A DNA stretch of 64,000 nt from SIG672 sp045580325 (GTDB lineage: Bacteria; Bacillota; Clostridia; Oscillospirales; CAG-272). The stretch covers positions 75,863 to 139,862 of the forward strand of contig JAZNNR010000020.1 of assembly GCA_045580325.1 (NCBI GenBank), given 5' to 3'. A program made the translations under genes and the position numbers. Position 1 is the first letter of the stretch. Every line of letters begins with the position of its first letter. Positions 33,980 through 42,773 of this stretch are shown in pieces. The notes beneath the pieces were generated by a model. It made no database searches, was not told the origin of the DNA, and was given only the letters and a program-made list of their open reading frames with translations.

Positions 33980-36370
33980 TTAAGAGTTCATTTCAGCGAA
34001 CTTTCTGATATTGGATACGTTGGTAATAACCTCTGTTTCGCCGTTCTTGGAAACTACCATAGTAGGAGCCTGCTTGATCTCAAATTCTGCCGCTGTTTCG
34101 GGATTATCGTCTGCGTATACGACCTCGTAATCTATACCTGCTTTGTCAAGGAAGATCTTAGCCATCTTACAGTTGGGGCAGGTGTGTGTTGCAAAGAGGA
34201 TAATAGCGTCTGCGCTGTTTTCCGCAAACTTAACTGCGGGTGCTGCGCTGTCGTTTGCCTTAACAGCCTCTTCGGACTTGCTTATAACCTTGTCGCCGTA
34301 TTTAGCGATGTTGTAAACCTTTCTGTCCTTGTATTCCTGACTCTTACCGTCGTTCCAGTTAAGAACGGGGCGGTAGTAACCTGTGATACGGCTGTAGACC
34401 TCTGCCTTTTCTCCGCACTCGGGGCAAACGAACTGCTCGCCTGCGAGGTAACCGTGGTTGCGGCATACCGAGTATGTGGGAGAAAGTGTGTAGTAGGGAA
34501 GCGCGTAGTTTTCTGCGATCTTGCGAACGAGATTTGCGGCGCTCTTCCAGTCGGGGAGCTTTTCTCCGAGGAATGCGTGGAATACTGTACCCGATGTGTA
34601 GAGGGTCTGGAGTCCGTCCTGAACGTCAAGAGCGGCAAAGATGTCCTCTGTGTATCCAACGGGAAGGTGAGAAGAGTTGGTGTAGTAAGGTGTAGAATCG
34701 CCTTCGGAAGCGGTGATGATATCGGGGTAACGCTTTCTGTCGTGCTTTGCAAAACGGAAGGAGGTCGATTCTGCGGGAGTAGCCTCAAGGTTGTAAAGGT
34801 CGCCGTACATTTCCTGATAGTCGGAGAGACGCTCACGCATATGGTTGAGAACGTTCTTTGTGAACTCCTGAACCTCTGCCGAGGTCATATCAGCGCGGAG
34901 CCACTTTGCGTTAAGACCTGCTTCGTTCATACCGACAAGGCCGATGGTCGAGAAGTGGTTGTTGAATGTTCCGAGGTATCTCTTGGTGTAAGGATAAAGT
35001 CCTTCGTCGAGAAGCTTTGTGATAACGGTTCTCTTTGTCTTGAGCGAGCGTGCGGAAACGTCCATAAGTCTGTCAAGACGCTTGTAGAATTCTTCTTCGT
35101 TTGCAGAGAGATATGCGATTCTCGGCATATTGATGGTAACAACGCCGACAGAACCTGTGGACTCACCCGATCCGAAGAAGCCACCCGATTTTTTGCGGAG
35201 CTCACGGAGGTCAAGACGGAGTCTGCAGCACATCGAACGAACGTCCGAGGGCTCCATATCAGAGTTGATGTAGTTCGAGAAGTAGGGAGTACCGTACTTT
35301 GCGGTCATCTCAAAGAGGAGCTTGTTGTTTTCTGTTTCCGACCAGTCGAAGTCGCGAGTGATAGAATATGTGGGGATAGGATACTGGAAGCCTCTGCCGT
35401 TAGCGTCGCCTTCGATCATAATTTCGATGAACGCCTTGTTGACCATATCCATTTCAGCCTTACAGTCCTTGTACTTGAAGTCAAGCTCTTTTCCGCCTAC
35501 GATACAGTTAAGCTCTGCAAGGTCAGCGGGAACTGTCCAGTCGAGAGTGATGTTTGTAAAGGGCGACTGAGTACCCCAACGGCTGGGAGTATTTACGCCG
35601 TAAACGAAGGACTGAATGCACTGTTTAACTTCTTTATAAGAAAGGTTGTCAACCTTAACAAAGGGAGCAAGATATGTGTCGAAAGAGGAGAATGCCTGAG
35701 CGCCTGCCCATTCGTTCTGCATAATTCCGAGGAAGTTTACCATCTGGTTGCAGAGTGTGGAGAGGTGAGCCGCGGGAGCAGACGTGATCTTACCTACAAC
35801 GCCGCCGAGACCTTCCTGAATGAGCTGCTTGAGCGACCAACCTGCACAGTAGCCTGTGAGCATAGAAAGGTCGTGGATATGAATGTCGCCGTTTCTGTGA
35901 GCGTTTGCGATCTCGTCATCGTAAACCTCGGAGAGCCAGTAGTTAGCGGTAATTGCGCCCGAGTTGGAAAGGATAAGACCGCCGACAGAATAGGTAACTG
36001 TCGAGTTTTCCTTAACTCTCCAGTCAAGAGCCTTAAGGTACTGGTTTACAGTTTCCTTATAGTCAAGAGCTGTGTTCTGAATTTCACGGAGCTTTGCTCT
36101 CTGACGTCTGTAAAGGATGTATGCCTTTGCAACGTCCGAGTAGCCTGCCTGAACGAGAACAGACTCAACGCTGTCCTGAATGTCTTCAACGGCGATAATA
36201 TTGTTCTTTATCTTATTTTCGAAGTCGGCAGTAACCTTGAGCGCAAGGAAGTCGATGATCTGCGGATGAAACTGTTTTTCCTGTGCTTCGAAAGCGAGCC
36301 TGATAGCGTTTGAAATTTTGTCGAGTGAGAAGTCAATTATTTTTCCGTCTCTTTTTTGTACCTGATACAT
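33980..36370 (-). CDS. nrdD: Anaerobic ribonucleoside-triphosphate reductase with fused C-terminal redoxin
   Basis: The 796-residue class III reductase makes dNTPs without oxygen. It has an N-terminal ATP-cone (about 1-95) and a long catalytic domain. A zinc site (CRNHGYL and CPECGEK) and the glycyl radical motif RITGYYRPV with Gly664 follow. It continues about 125 residues past the radical loop into a glutaredoxin/NrdH-like domain (ILFATHTCPNCKMAK, Cys731/Cys734; QAPTMVV). Usual NrdD proteins end soon after the glycine. The active-site pair suggests a redoxin-dependent rather than formate-dependent subtype. Confidence 0.95.
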   Translation of the reverse strand: MYQVQKRDGKIIDFSLDKISNAIRLAFEAQEKQFHPQIIDFLALKVTADFENKIKNNIIAVEDIQDSVESVLVQAGYSDVAKAYILYRRQRAKLREIQNTALDYKETVNQYLKALDWRVKENSTVTYSVGGLILSNSGAITANYWLSEVYDDEIANAHRNGDIHIHDLSMLTGYCAGWSLKQLIQEGLGGVVGKITSAPAAHLSTLCNQMVNFLGIMQNEWAGAQAFSSFDTYLAPFVKVDNLSYKEVKQCIQSFVYGVNTPSRWGTQSPFTNITLDWTVPADLAELNCIVGGKELDFKYKDCKAEMDMVNKAFIEIMIEGDANGRGFQYPIPTYSITRDFDWSETENNKLLFEMTAKYGTPYFSNYINSDMEPSDVRSMCCRLRLDLRELRKKSGGFFGSGESTGSVGVVTINMPRIAYLSANEEEFYKRLDRLMDVSARSLKTKRTVITKLLDEGLYPYTKRYLGTFNNHFSTIGLVGMNEAGLNAKWLRADMTSAEVQEFTKNVLNHMRERLSDYQEMYGDLYNLEATPAESTSFRFAKHDRKRYPDIITASEGDSTPYYTNSSHLPVGYTEDIFAALDVQDGLQTLYTSGTVFHAFLGEKLPDWKSAANLVRKIAENYALPYYTLSPTYSVCRNHGYLAGEQFVCPECGEKAEVYSRITGYYRPVLNWNDGKSQEYKDRKVYNIAKYGDKVISKSEEAVKANDSAAPAVKFAENSADAIILFATHTCPNCKMAKIFLDKAGIDYEVVYADDNPETAAEFEIKQAPTMVVSKNGETEVITNVSNIRKFAEMNS

Positions 36371-36427
36371 TTTGGATCTCCTTTTTCTTTGATTTTTTAT
36401 TTACTATAATGTTTACGGGAATTTTAC

Positions 36428-37117
36428 TCAGATGCCGCGAAGCTCTGCCGACGGGATATATTTTTGTACCGCCCTTAAAAATTCGTACATCTTTTCTTTG
36501 GGAATGCCAAGCGTGTCCCTAGCGATAAGATCTCCTGAATCAACGAAGTTCTGAATAAAATATTTTTCAGCACCGCTGATCCATTTTCCGATAGACTCAA
36601 AATCCTCGGTTTCGTGGAAGCCGCCGACCGCCGTCGTTCTGAATTCATACTGAACCTTGCCCGAAAGCAGAAGGGAAACCGATTCCTTGACATTTTCGAA
36701 AAAATCAATGTTGCCCGAAGTCATAATATACTTCTCGGGCGAATTTTTTATGTCCATAGCCACGTAATCGACAAGGCGAGCGTCTATCAGAGAACGCAGT
36801 AAACGGGGATTTGTGCCGTTCGTATCGAGCTTCACGAGGTATCCGAGAGCTTTTATCCTCTCAAGGAATTCGGGAAGGTCCTTTTGAAGAGTGGGTTCAC
36901 CTCCGGTAACGCAAACTCCCTCGAGCACACCCTTTCTTTTTTGAAGAAAAGAGAAAAACTCGTCGTCGGTTACGTACCCTGCATCTTGTGGATGGGTAAC
37001 AAGCGATGCGTTATGACAAAAAGGGCAGCGCAGGTTACAGCCGACTGTAAAGAGCGTGCAAGCGATCTTGCCGGGGTAGTCGAGCAGGGTAAGCTTTTGC
37101 AGACCTCCGATGTTCAC
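36428..37117 (-). CDS. nrdG: Anaerobic ribonucleotide reductase activating enzyme (radical SAM)
   Basis: The 229-residue radical SAM enzyme generates the glycyl radical on NrdD. The cluster motif is GCNLRCPFCHNA, followed by GGEPTLQKDLPEFLE and DTNGTNP. It starts at a GTG (37117) with GGAGG 8 nt upstream; an ATG 15 bp earlier overlaps that site. The segment GLQKLTLLDYPGKIACTLF is typical of the NrdG2 branch. First gene of nrdG-nrdD-trxB, downstream of tandem NrdR boxes. Confidence 0.93.
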   Translation of the reverse strand: MNIGGLQKLTLLDYPGKIACTLFTVGCNLRCPFCHNASLVTHPQDAGYVTDDEFFSFLQKRKGVLEGVCVTGGEPTLQKDLPEFLERIKALGYLVKLDTNGTNPRLLRSLIDARLVDYVAMDIKNSPEKYIMTSGNIDFFENVKESVSLLLSGKVQYEFRTTAVGGFHETEDFESIGKWISGAEKYFIQNFVDSGDLIARDTLGIPKEKMYEFLRAVQKYIPSAELRGI

Positions 37118-37134
37118 ACACATCACCTCCATAA

Positions 37135-37190
37135 AAACAATATATTGATGGTTGCTCTTAAAGTATAAACTATATCTTGTGATTTGTCAA
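37135..37190 (-). promoter_or_regulatory. nrdG promoter with tandem NrdR boxes
   Basis: On the minus strand TTGACA (37185-37190) and TATACT (37162-37167) are 17 bp apart. Core NrdR-type palindromes lie between the two elements (CAAGATATAG, 37170-37179) and downstream of the -10 (CAATATATTG, 37138-37147). Their centres are 32 bp, about three helical turns, apart. This is the classic NrdR operator layout. A third degenerate box (CAATATATAC) is at 37196-37205. Confidence 0.85.
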
Positions 37191-37317
37191 TACATCAATA
37201 TATACAAATTTAGGAAAAATTTTTGTTCAATACGATGACTTCGTGTTAAAAAGCCGCCCGAAATTTAATTTCTTAAAGTGAAAATACACTTTTTGATTAT
37301 ATTTTCAGTAAATAAAC

Positions 37318-37353
37318 ACAAAAAACAAGCCAACACAATATCTTGTGTCGGCT
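37318..37353 (-). terminator. Terminator of the coaD-hydrolase operon
   Basis: AGCCAACACAA / TTGTGTCGGCT (one mismatch) with loop TATC is followed on the minus strand by TTGTTTTTTG. Confidence 0.8.
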
Positions 37354-37369
37354 CATCGTAACACTATAT

Positions 37370-38377
37370 TTAGTTTTTTTCTTCAAAAATACCCGAAATA
37401 AATTGTTTCAGCGTAGCTTCACAGCGCTCCTTGTCGACAAGATAGCTCTCGCCGTGTCCCGCCTTTTCAACGAAAACAGAGTCCTTTTTGCTCACGCAAG
37501 CCTCAAATGAACGCTTTGACATCTCCGAAGGAACGAAGTCATCGCTAAGACCGTGAATAAAAAGGATAGGAACCTTCGCTTTTTTCACGGTATCCTCGGC
37601 AGATACCTCGTAAAAAGAATATTTTGCAAGTGCCTTCGACCACATATTCATAAAAGGCATTATAATTGACGGGTTTATGTGATAATCTTTTCTTATCACG
37701 TGAGAAAGTATGTCGGCGGGAGATGTAAACGCGCTGTCTGAGATTATTGCAGCCACGTTTTCGGGAAGCTCAAGAGAGCTTGCCATAAGCACGGTAGCAC
37801 CGCCCATAGAAATACCCGTTATAAGTATCGGAAGCTCTTTTCCGTACCTTTCATATATAATACGCGCCCATGTCTGACAGTCAAAGCGCTCGGTCGCACC
37901 GAAACCGATGTATTTTCCCTCGCTTCGTCCATGTGCGCGCTGATCGACTATAAGAAGATTAAATCCAAGCGAGTAGTAGAACCTCGTCGCACAGGAAAAA
38001 TCGTTCATACCTGACGAGCGGTATCCGTGAAACATAAGCAGAGTCGCTCTTGGATTTTCGTGCTCGATCAAGGTAGCGTATAGCTTAAGACCGTCGTGCG
38101 AAAGGGTAGTGAGCGTGGTTTTGGGCATAGACTCGACCCAGCTTATCCCCTCACGTATCTCTTTTTTAAATCTGCACCAAGCGGTGTCGGGCATTTTTTC
38201 GAGCACCTCAAAGGGAAGGTCGGGACGTCTGGCTATTGCCGTGCGGAAGGCAAGATATGAAGCGAGCGCCCATATAAGCGCGGCAAGAACGAAAAATCCA
38301 AGGACGATAAATATAATATTTATCACCTGCTCGCCGCCGTAAAGTAAAAGGGTATTGTAAGAATATAAATTTTTCAT
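37370..38377 (-). CDS. Alpha/beta hydrolase, membrane-anchored
   Basis: The 335-residue hydrolase has an N-terminal membrane helix (NIIFIVLGFFVLAALIWALASYL). The catalytic set is FHGYRSSG (oxyanion), GISMGG (nucleophile Ser), HGLSDDFVP (Asp) and KAGHGES (His). Resembles the BAAT/acyl-esterase-like group of Clostridia; substrate unknown. It starts 6 bp after coaD ends, with no clear ribosome site, so translation is probably coupled. Confidence 0.85.
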   Translation of the reverse strand: MKNLYSYNTLLLYGGEQVINIIFIVLGFFVLAALIWALASYLAFRTAIARRPDLPFEVLEKMPDTAWCRFKKEIREGISWVESMPKTTLTTLSHDGLKLYATLIEHENPRATLLMFHGYRSSGMNDFSCATRFYYSLGFNLLIVDQRAHGRSEGKYIGFGATERFDCQTWARIIYERYGKELPILITGISMGGATVLMASSLELPENVAAIISDSAFTSPADILSHVIRKDYHINPSIIMPFMNMWSKALAKYSFYEVSAEDTVKKAKVPILFIHGLSDDFVPSEMSKRSFEACVSKKDSVFVEKAGHGESYLVDKERCEATLKQFISGIFEEKN

Positions 38378-38382
38378 TTGCT

Positions 38383-38859
38383 TTAACTTTTCTTTATTAT
38401 ACTGATAACTTCGGGAGAGAGATATTTCGACAGATCAAGACCGTAGCGAATAAGCTCACGCGCGGCAGACGACGAAACGCGCTCGTACTCGGGCTTTGCG
38501 AAAAGAATGACAGTTTCCACGTCGGGATTTATGTCGTTTCCAACCTGATGCAAGAACTTTTCGTATTCAAAATCACTTGAGTTTCGTGCGCCCTTGACGA
38601 TGAAATTTATTAAGTTTTCTTTTGCGTATATAACGACAGGCTTGTCCGAGGAGTCTATTTTCACGTTTGGAATATCCTTGCACATTTCGCGAAGCATATT
38701 AAGACGAGTTTCCTCGGAAAACATATATTTTTTGTCGCTGTTTTTAAAAAGGCAAACGGTAACGTCGTCAAAAAGGGAAGAAGCGCGCTTTATGATGTCA
38801 AGATGACCGAGCGTGGGCGGGTCAAAGCTTCCTGTTATAAGAGTTTTTCTTTTATCCAT
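38383..38859 (-). CDS. coaD: Phosphopantetheine adenylyltransferase
   Basis: The 158-residue enzyme adds AMP to 4'-phosphopantetheine, the next-to-last step of coenzyme A synthesis. The nucleotidyltransferase motif is GSFDPPTLGHLDII, followed by KGARNSSDFEYE and the ATP-binding segment RVSSSAARELI (the family has VSSSxVREL). AAAGGAAC precedes the ATG. It lies 26 bp after rpe and 6 bp before a hydrolase gene. Confidence 0.95.
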   Translation of the reverse strand: MDKRKTLITGSFDPPTLGHLDIIKRASSLFDDVTVCLFKNSDKKYMFSEETRLNMLREMCKDIPNVKIDSSDKPVVIYAKENLINFIVKGARNSSDFEYEKFLHQVGNDINPDVETVILFAKPEYERVSSSAARELIRYGLDLSKYLSPEVISIIKKS

Positions 38860-38884
38860 TTTTGTTCCTTTCCGATAATATATA

Positions 38885-39529
38885 TCAGCCCCTCAGAGCG
38901 TCGATAGCTTCCTTGCGGTTCTCGCTTTTGAATACAGAAGAGCCTGCAACGAGAATATCAGCACCCACATTTACGCAGAGCTTTCCCGTCTCCTCGTTTA
39001 TACCGCCGTCAACCTCGATTTCATAAGAGAGCGAGAGCTCTTTTCTGAGAGCATAAAGCTCTTTGATCTTATCAACTGCAACAGGCATAAACTTCTGTCC
39101 GCCAAAACCGGGCTCAACAGACATAACGAGAACGAGGTCGCAAAGGGGGAGAAGGGATACGATTTCGCTGACAGGAGTTCCCGGTTTTATCGAAATACCC
39201 GACTTTACACCAATCTCGCGTATAGCTCTGAGCGTTTTTTCGGGATCTGCGCAAGCCTCAACGTGAACCGTGATAAGATCGGCACCCGACTTTTTAAACT
39301 CGTTTATGTAGCGAATGGGCTCGTCTATCATAAGATGCACGTCAAAGAAGGACTTGCTTTTGGGACGTATAGAGGCGATTATCGGCATACCGAAGGAGAT
39401 GTTGGGAACAAAAATTCCGTCCATAACGTCGATATGGAGCATATCTGCGCCTGCGTTTTCAACAGAAGATATGTCCTCGCCGAGCCTTGAGAAATCAGCG
39501 GCAAGAATAGAAGGAGATATTTTTGTCAT
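38885..39529 (-). CDS. rpe: Ribulose-phosphate 3-epimerase
   Basis: The 214-residue TIM barrel interconverts ribulose 5-phosphate and xylulose 5-phosphate. It opens KISPSILAADFSRLGE. Metal and catalytic residues sit in HIDVMDGIFVPN, FFDVHLMI and VEPGFGGQKFM, and EVDGGINEET closes the site. AAAGG upstream of the ATG. Intact. Confidence 0.97.
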   Translation of the reverse strand: MTKISPSILAADFSRLGEDISSVENAGADMLHIDVMDGIFVPNISFGMPIIASIRPKSKSFFDVHLMIDEPIRYINEFKKSGADLITVHVEACADPEKTLRAIREIGVKSGISIKPGTPVSEIVSLLPLCDLVLVMSVEPGFGGQKFMPVAVDKIKELYALRKELSLSYEIEVDGGINEETGKLCVNVGADILVAGSSVFKSENRKEAIDALRG

Positions 39530-39871
39530 TTTAAAAGATACCTTTCCGAATAAATAATAAAGAGAATATAAATTTTATTTTGAATTTTCGAGATAAAATC
39601 GCTTTTGGCTTTTCAAATTTCTATTAAACAAACCAAAGTGAAGAAATCGGTAAAGTAACCGAGCGCGCATAGGGTAACACAAGAAATAAAATATCATATT
39701 ATATAATCAGGCAGACAAAGTCATAAAAAATGAAGATAAGGTAAAGCCGTCCGAGAACAGGAAGTTCAAAACGCCGGAAGTGAGGATAAAACAAATACCT
39801 TGGATTGTCTTGCCCGGGACTGTGGCTTCGCGCGGGCTTTTTAAAGGAGCTTGCGCGGAGCACTCGTCCGT
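39530..39871. other. Intergenic region with a possible structured RNA
   Basis: This 342-bp gap between rpe and ispF has no credible ORF. An AT-rich left half leads to a TATAAT at 39702 and then a foldable segment with a plus-strand terminator, annotated separately. Confidence 0.6.
39708..39843 (+). ncRNA. Candidate structured small RNA
   Basis: Three long-range pairings are visible: GGCAGACAA with TTGTCTTGCC (one bulge, 39710-39718 / 39805-39814), AAGGTA with TACCTT (39738-39743 / 39796-39801), and an internal GAAC-AGGAA-GTTC hairpin (39755-39767). A short stem GCCCG / CGGGC with five Ts ends it at about 39841. TATAAT at 39702-39707 precedes it, but no good -35. It does not match SRP, tmRNA or RNase P signatures. 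The strand and the RNA itself are inference. Confidence 0.35.
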
Positions 39872-40354
39872 TTAGATATTCTTTTGCAAAATACATACCG
39901 CGTGCGAGGAGATAGCCTCGCCGCTGCCCGTAAAGCCAAGACCTTCCTCGGTCGTGGCTTTTACACTTATCTCGGAAATGTCGCAGCCGAGCGCCTCGGC
40001 GATATTTTTGCGCATTTCGGGAATGTAGGGTAAAAGCTTGGGCCTTTGCGCGATTATAGTAATATCTGCGTTTGAGAGAGTATAACTCTCACGCGAGATA
40101 AGCTCATATACCTTTTTGAGAAGTAAAATACTGCTTATCCCTGCGTACTCGGGGTCATTATCGGGAAAATGCTTTCCAATATCGCCGAGAGCGAGTGCGC
40201 CGAGAAGGGCGTCCATAAGCGCGTGTACGGCAACGTCGGCATCCGAATGACCGAGAAGTCCCTTTTCAAATGGAATATCTACGCCGCCGAGTATAAGTTT
40301 TCTGCCTTCTATAAGGCGATGAAGGTCGTAACCGTGTCCTATTCTGAAATTCAT
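39872..40354 (-). CDS. ispF: 2-C-methyl-D-erythritol 2,4-cyclodiphosphate synthase
   Basis: The 160-residue MEP-pathway enzyme forms the cyclic diphosphate. Zinc-binding GHGYDLHRL, GHSDADVAVHALMDALLGA and the late TTEEGLGFTGSGEAI are present. Its ATG overlaps the ispD stop as ATGA. Trimer in the family. Confidence 0.97.
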   Translation of the reverse strand: MNFRIGHGYDLHRLIEGRKLILGGVDIPFEKGLLGHSDADVAVHALMDALLGALALGDIGKHFPDNDPEYAGISSILLLKKVYELISRESYTLSNADITIIAQRPKLLPYIPEMRKNIAEALGCDISEISVKATTEEGLGFTGSGEAISSHAVCILQKNI

Positions 40355-41133
40355 ACAGATTTCTCCACTTCGGCTTTATTTCTGCTCTCTATTATGGCAG
40401 AAGCGAGAATAATATCGTCGGGGCGAGTTACCTTGAAGTTGGGTATTTCGGTATCGACCGCCTTGACTGTAAATCCCGCAAATTCAAGAAGGGAAGCATC
40501 ATCGGTCGCTTCGAAATCCTCTTCCTTTGCGTAGTAAGCGGCAACCCTGTAAAGAGTGCGCTCAAAGACCTGCGGAGTCTGTGCGAGCCAGAGCTTTTCG
40601 CGCTCAGGGGCTTTTTCTTTTATTATACGGCTCGAACTAACGATCTTAGGCGTGTCAACTGCGGGAGAAGCGGCTATTGCGGCCTTTGAAACAAAGGCGG
40701 CGCGTATCACCTTGTATGCTGCCTCCGCCGTTATAAGCGGACGCGCGGCATCGTGTATCGCGACGTAAGGGTGATCTTCAGATGCTGCGTTAAATCCGAT
40801 AAGCGCGGATCTTTGTCTTGTCGATCCGCCTGCAACGACTTTGATCGGCTTTGTGAGAGAAAGCTCGCCTATTATTTTTTTCGTATGTTCAATGTCTTCT
40901 TTTCTTGTTACTATAACTATTTCGCTTACAGCCTCGCATAAGTCAAAGGCTCTTATCGAATAAACGATCATAGGTGTATTGCAGATGGGGACAAACTGTT
41001 TTGGCAAAGCAGCCTCCGAGGAGTCAGAACCCTCGGCAAAACGGCTTCCGCTGCCTGCCGCAAGAATAACGGCAGCGCAGGATTTTCTGCGTATAGCCCT
41101 TGAGAGTGAGCGTAGCTTTTCGGGAATGCTCAT
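40351..41133 (-). CDS. ispD: 2-C-methyl-D-erythritol 4-phosphate cytidylyltransferase
   Basis: The 260-residue enzyme transfers CMP in isoprenoid synthesis. It starts at 41133 after ACGGAGGATC. The longer frame to 41238 overlaps the aminopeptidase end and has no site. Nucleotide binding: AAVILAAGSGSRFAEG, with a family-late Arg (STRQRSA). AIHDAARPLI and TPQVFER are also present. It forms ispD-ispF, transcribed after the M18 gene. Confidence 0.96.
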   Translation of the reverse strand: MSIPEKLRSLSRAIRRKSCAAVILAAGSGSRFAEGSDSSEAALPKQFVPICNTPMIVYSIRAFDLCEAVSEIVIVTRKEDIEHTKKIIGELSLTKPIKVVAGGSTRQRSALIGFNAASEDHPYVAIHDAARPLITAEAAYKVIRAAFVSKAAIAASPAVDTPKIVSSSRIIKEKAPEREKLWLAQTPQVFERTLYRVAAYYAKEEDFEATDDASLLEFAGFTVKAVDTEIPNFKVTRPDDIILASAIIESRNKAEVEKSV

Positions 41134-41170
41134 TAAAAGATCCTCCGTAAATTCGGTGAAATAAAGAGTT

Positions 41171-42487
41171 TTATCCGAGTGTGTATCCGAAATCGGACTC
41201 GGCGGTGAATTTGGTTTCAAACAGTACCTTTGCGGCATTTCTGAGATAGAGCGCGTCCTTTACTCCTGCGCTTTCGCACGAAGAGTGCATAGCAAGCTGA
41301 GCAAGACCGATGTCAGCACAGCAAACAGGGAGCTGATGGAGCGCGATGTTGCCAAGAGTCGAGCCTCCCGCGAGGTCTGCGCGGTTAGCGTAGTTCTGAC
41401 AGGGAACACCCGCCTTTTCGCAAATTTTCTTTACGATTGCAAAGGATACCGCATCGGTGGTGTATCTCTGTGAGGAATTTGTCTTTATAACGATACCGCC
41501 GTTCATATTCGGCGCGTTGAGGGCGTCGAAAAGCTCGGGATGATTTGGGTGCTTTGCGTGTGCGTTGTCTGCGGAAAGCATAAACGAAGACGCAAGAGAA
41601 GCATAGTAATCGTCCTGAGTTTTACCGAGTGCGAGAACGGTACGAAGCAGAGTTTCGGGAAGGAATGTAGATGCCGCGCCTTGACGTGAGGAGCTGCCCG
41701 TTTCTTCGTTGTCAAACATCGCGTAAACTGCGATAGAAGAAGTAGGCTTTGCATCGATAAATCCGTCAAGCAGAGCGTAAGCACATTCGAGGTCGTCTAT
41801 TCTCGGAGATGAGAAAAACTCGTTATCTGCGCCAAAAATTACGCCTTTCTGACGGTTGTATACGAAAAGGTCGGTGGAGATTATGCTGTCCTTCGAAACT
41901 CCTGCATACTGCGCGATAATATCGTAAAGACCGACGCCCGATTCCTTTTCGGAAAAGAGGGGAATAAGGTCTGTAAGAGGAGTAGGCTCTTTAATATTTC
42001 CCAGGTGAATCGGAATATTCGGGATAATAAGAAGATCTCGGTCAACGTTTACGTTTTTGGATATAAGCTTGCCGTTTTCTTCGATAACGATACGTCCTGC
42101 TATCGAAAGAGGACGGTCGAACCAGCTTTGAAGGATTGCGCCGCCGTATTTTTCGACGGTGAGCTTTGTGTATTTGCCGAAAGCATCGCTTTCACAGCTT
42201 GGCTTTAACTTAAAGCAGGGAGAGTCCCCGTGAACTGCGCCTATCGTGAAAGAGATCTCGGATATATCCTCGGGGATAATCATAGCGATAAGCGAAGAAC
42301 CGCCGCGGGTAAGATAATATTTTCCGCCGGGGGAGACCGAGAAGCGCTCGGATGCGTCGAGTCTTGTAAATCCCGCGCCCTCGAGAATGGAAACGGCGTT
42401 CTCGACAGAGTGATATGCGCTCGGAGAAGCGTATATATAATCTATAAGCTTATTTGCAAAGCTAATGCTTTCGTTTTTGTTAGTCAT
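41171..42487 (-). CDS. M18-family aspartyl aminopeptidase
   Basis: The 438-residue zinc aminopeptidase removes acidic N-terminal residues. Metal-binding segments are AVHGDSPCFKLKP, FDNEETGSSSRQGAAS and MLSADNAHAKHPNHPE, and the late GGSTLGNIALHQ is present. Length and motifs match the M18 family (ApeB). The AAAGGAT site precedes the ATG. Cytosolic dodecamer in known members. Confidence 0.93.
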   Translation of the reverse strand: MTNKNESISFANKLIDYIYASPSAYHSVENAVSILEGAGFTRLDASERFSVSPGGKYYLTRGGSSLIAMIIPEDISEISFTIGAVHGDSPCFKLKPSCESDAFGKYTKLTVEKYGGAILQSWFDRPLSIAGRIVIEENGKLISKNVNVDRDLLIIPNIPIHLGNIKEPTPLTDLIPLFSEKESGVGLYDIIAQYAGVSKDSIISTDLFVYNRQKGVIFGADNEFFSSPRIDDLECAYALLDGFIDAKPTSSIAVYAMFDNEETGSSSRQGAASTFLPETLLRTVLALGKTQDDYYASLASSFMLSADNAHAKHPNHPELFDALNAPNMNGGIVIKTNSSQRYTTDAVSFAIVKKICEKAGVPCQNYANRADLAGGSTLGNIALHQLPVCCADIGLAQLAMHSSCESAGVKDALYLRNAAKVLFETKFTAESDFGYTLG

Positions 42488-42685
42488 AGCAAAAATCCTT
42501 TCGTTTTATATCTTTTAAAAGAAAAATTTACCTCTACTCTAAAGCATACCACAAAATAAATAAAATATCAAGGATAAATTCAAAAAGATGTTAAAAAAGA
42601 GAAGATTTTTTATTAGTTTCATTTCGAAAGTAAAACCGTTTACAAAAAGTTTTATAATTAAATGACTTTTTGTATCAAATGGTGA

Positions 42686-42713
42686 TTGAAAAAAAATGTA
42701 TTTGTGGTATAAT
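42686..42713 (+). promoter_or_regulatory. Promoter of the Ig-like lipoprotein gene
   Basis: TTGAAA (42686-42691) and TATAAT (42708-42713) are 16 bp apart; the gene starts 60 bp downstream after TGGAGAGGA. Confidence 0.7.
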
Positions 42714-42773
42714 GTCGTATGTAAACGTTTTGTTACTCAAATTTATCAGATCAGTAATTGGAGAGGACTCTCT

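Noticed and set aside
34184..36313. Long antisense open frame over nrdD (709 codons)
   Set aside because: It mirrors nrdD codons, has no recognisable domain and runs against strong nrdD motifs; an artefact of codon bias.
39708..39843. SRP RNA, tmRNA or RNase P RNA
   Set aside because: The GGAAG/AGCAGCC SRP core, tmRNA tag and RNase P signature elements are absent.
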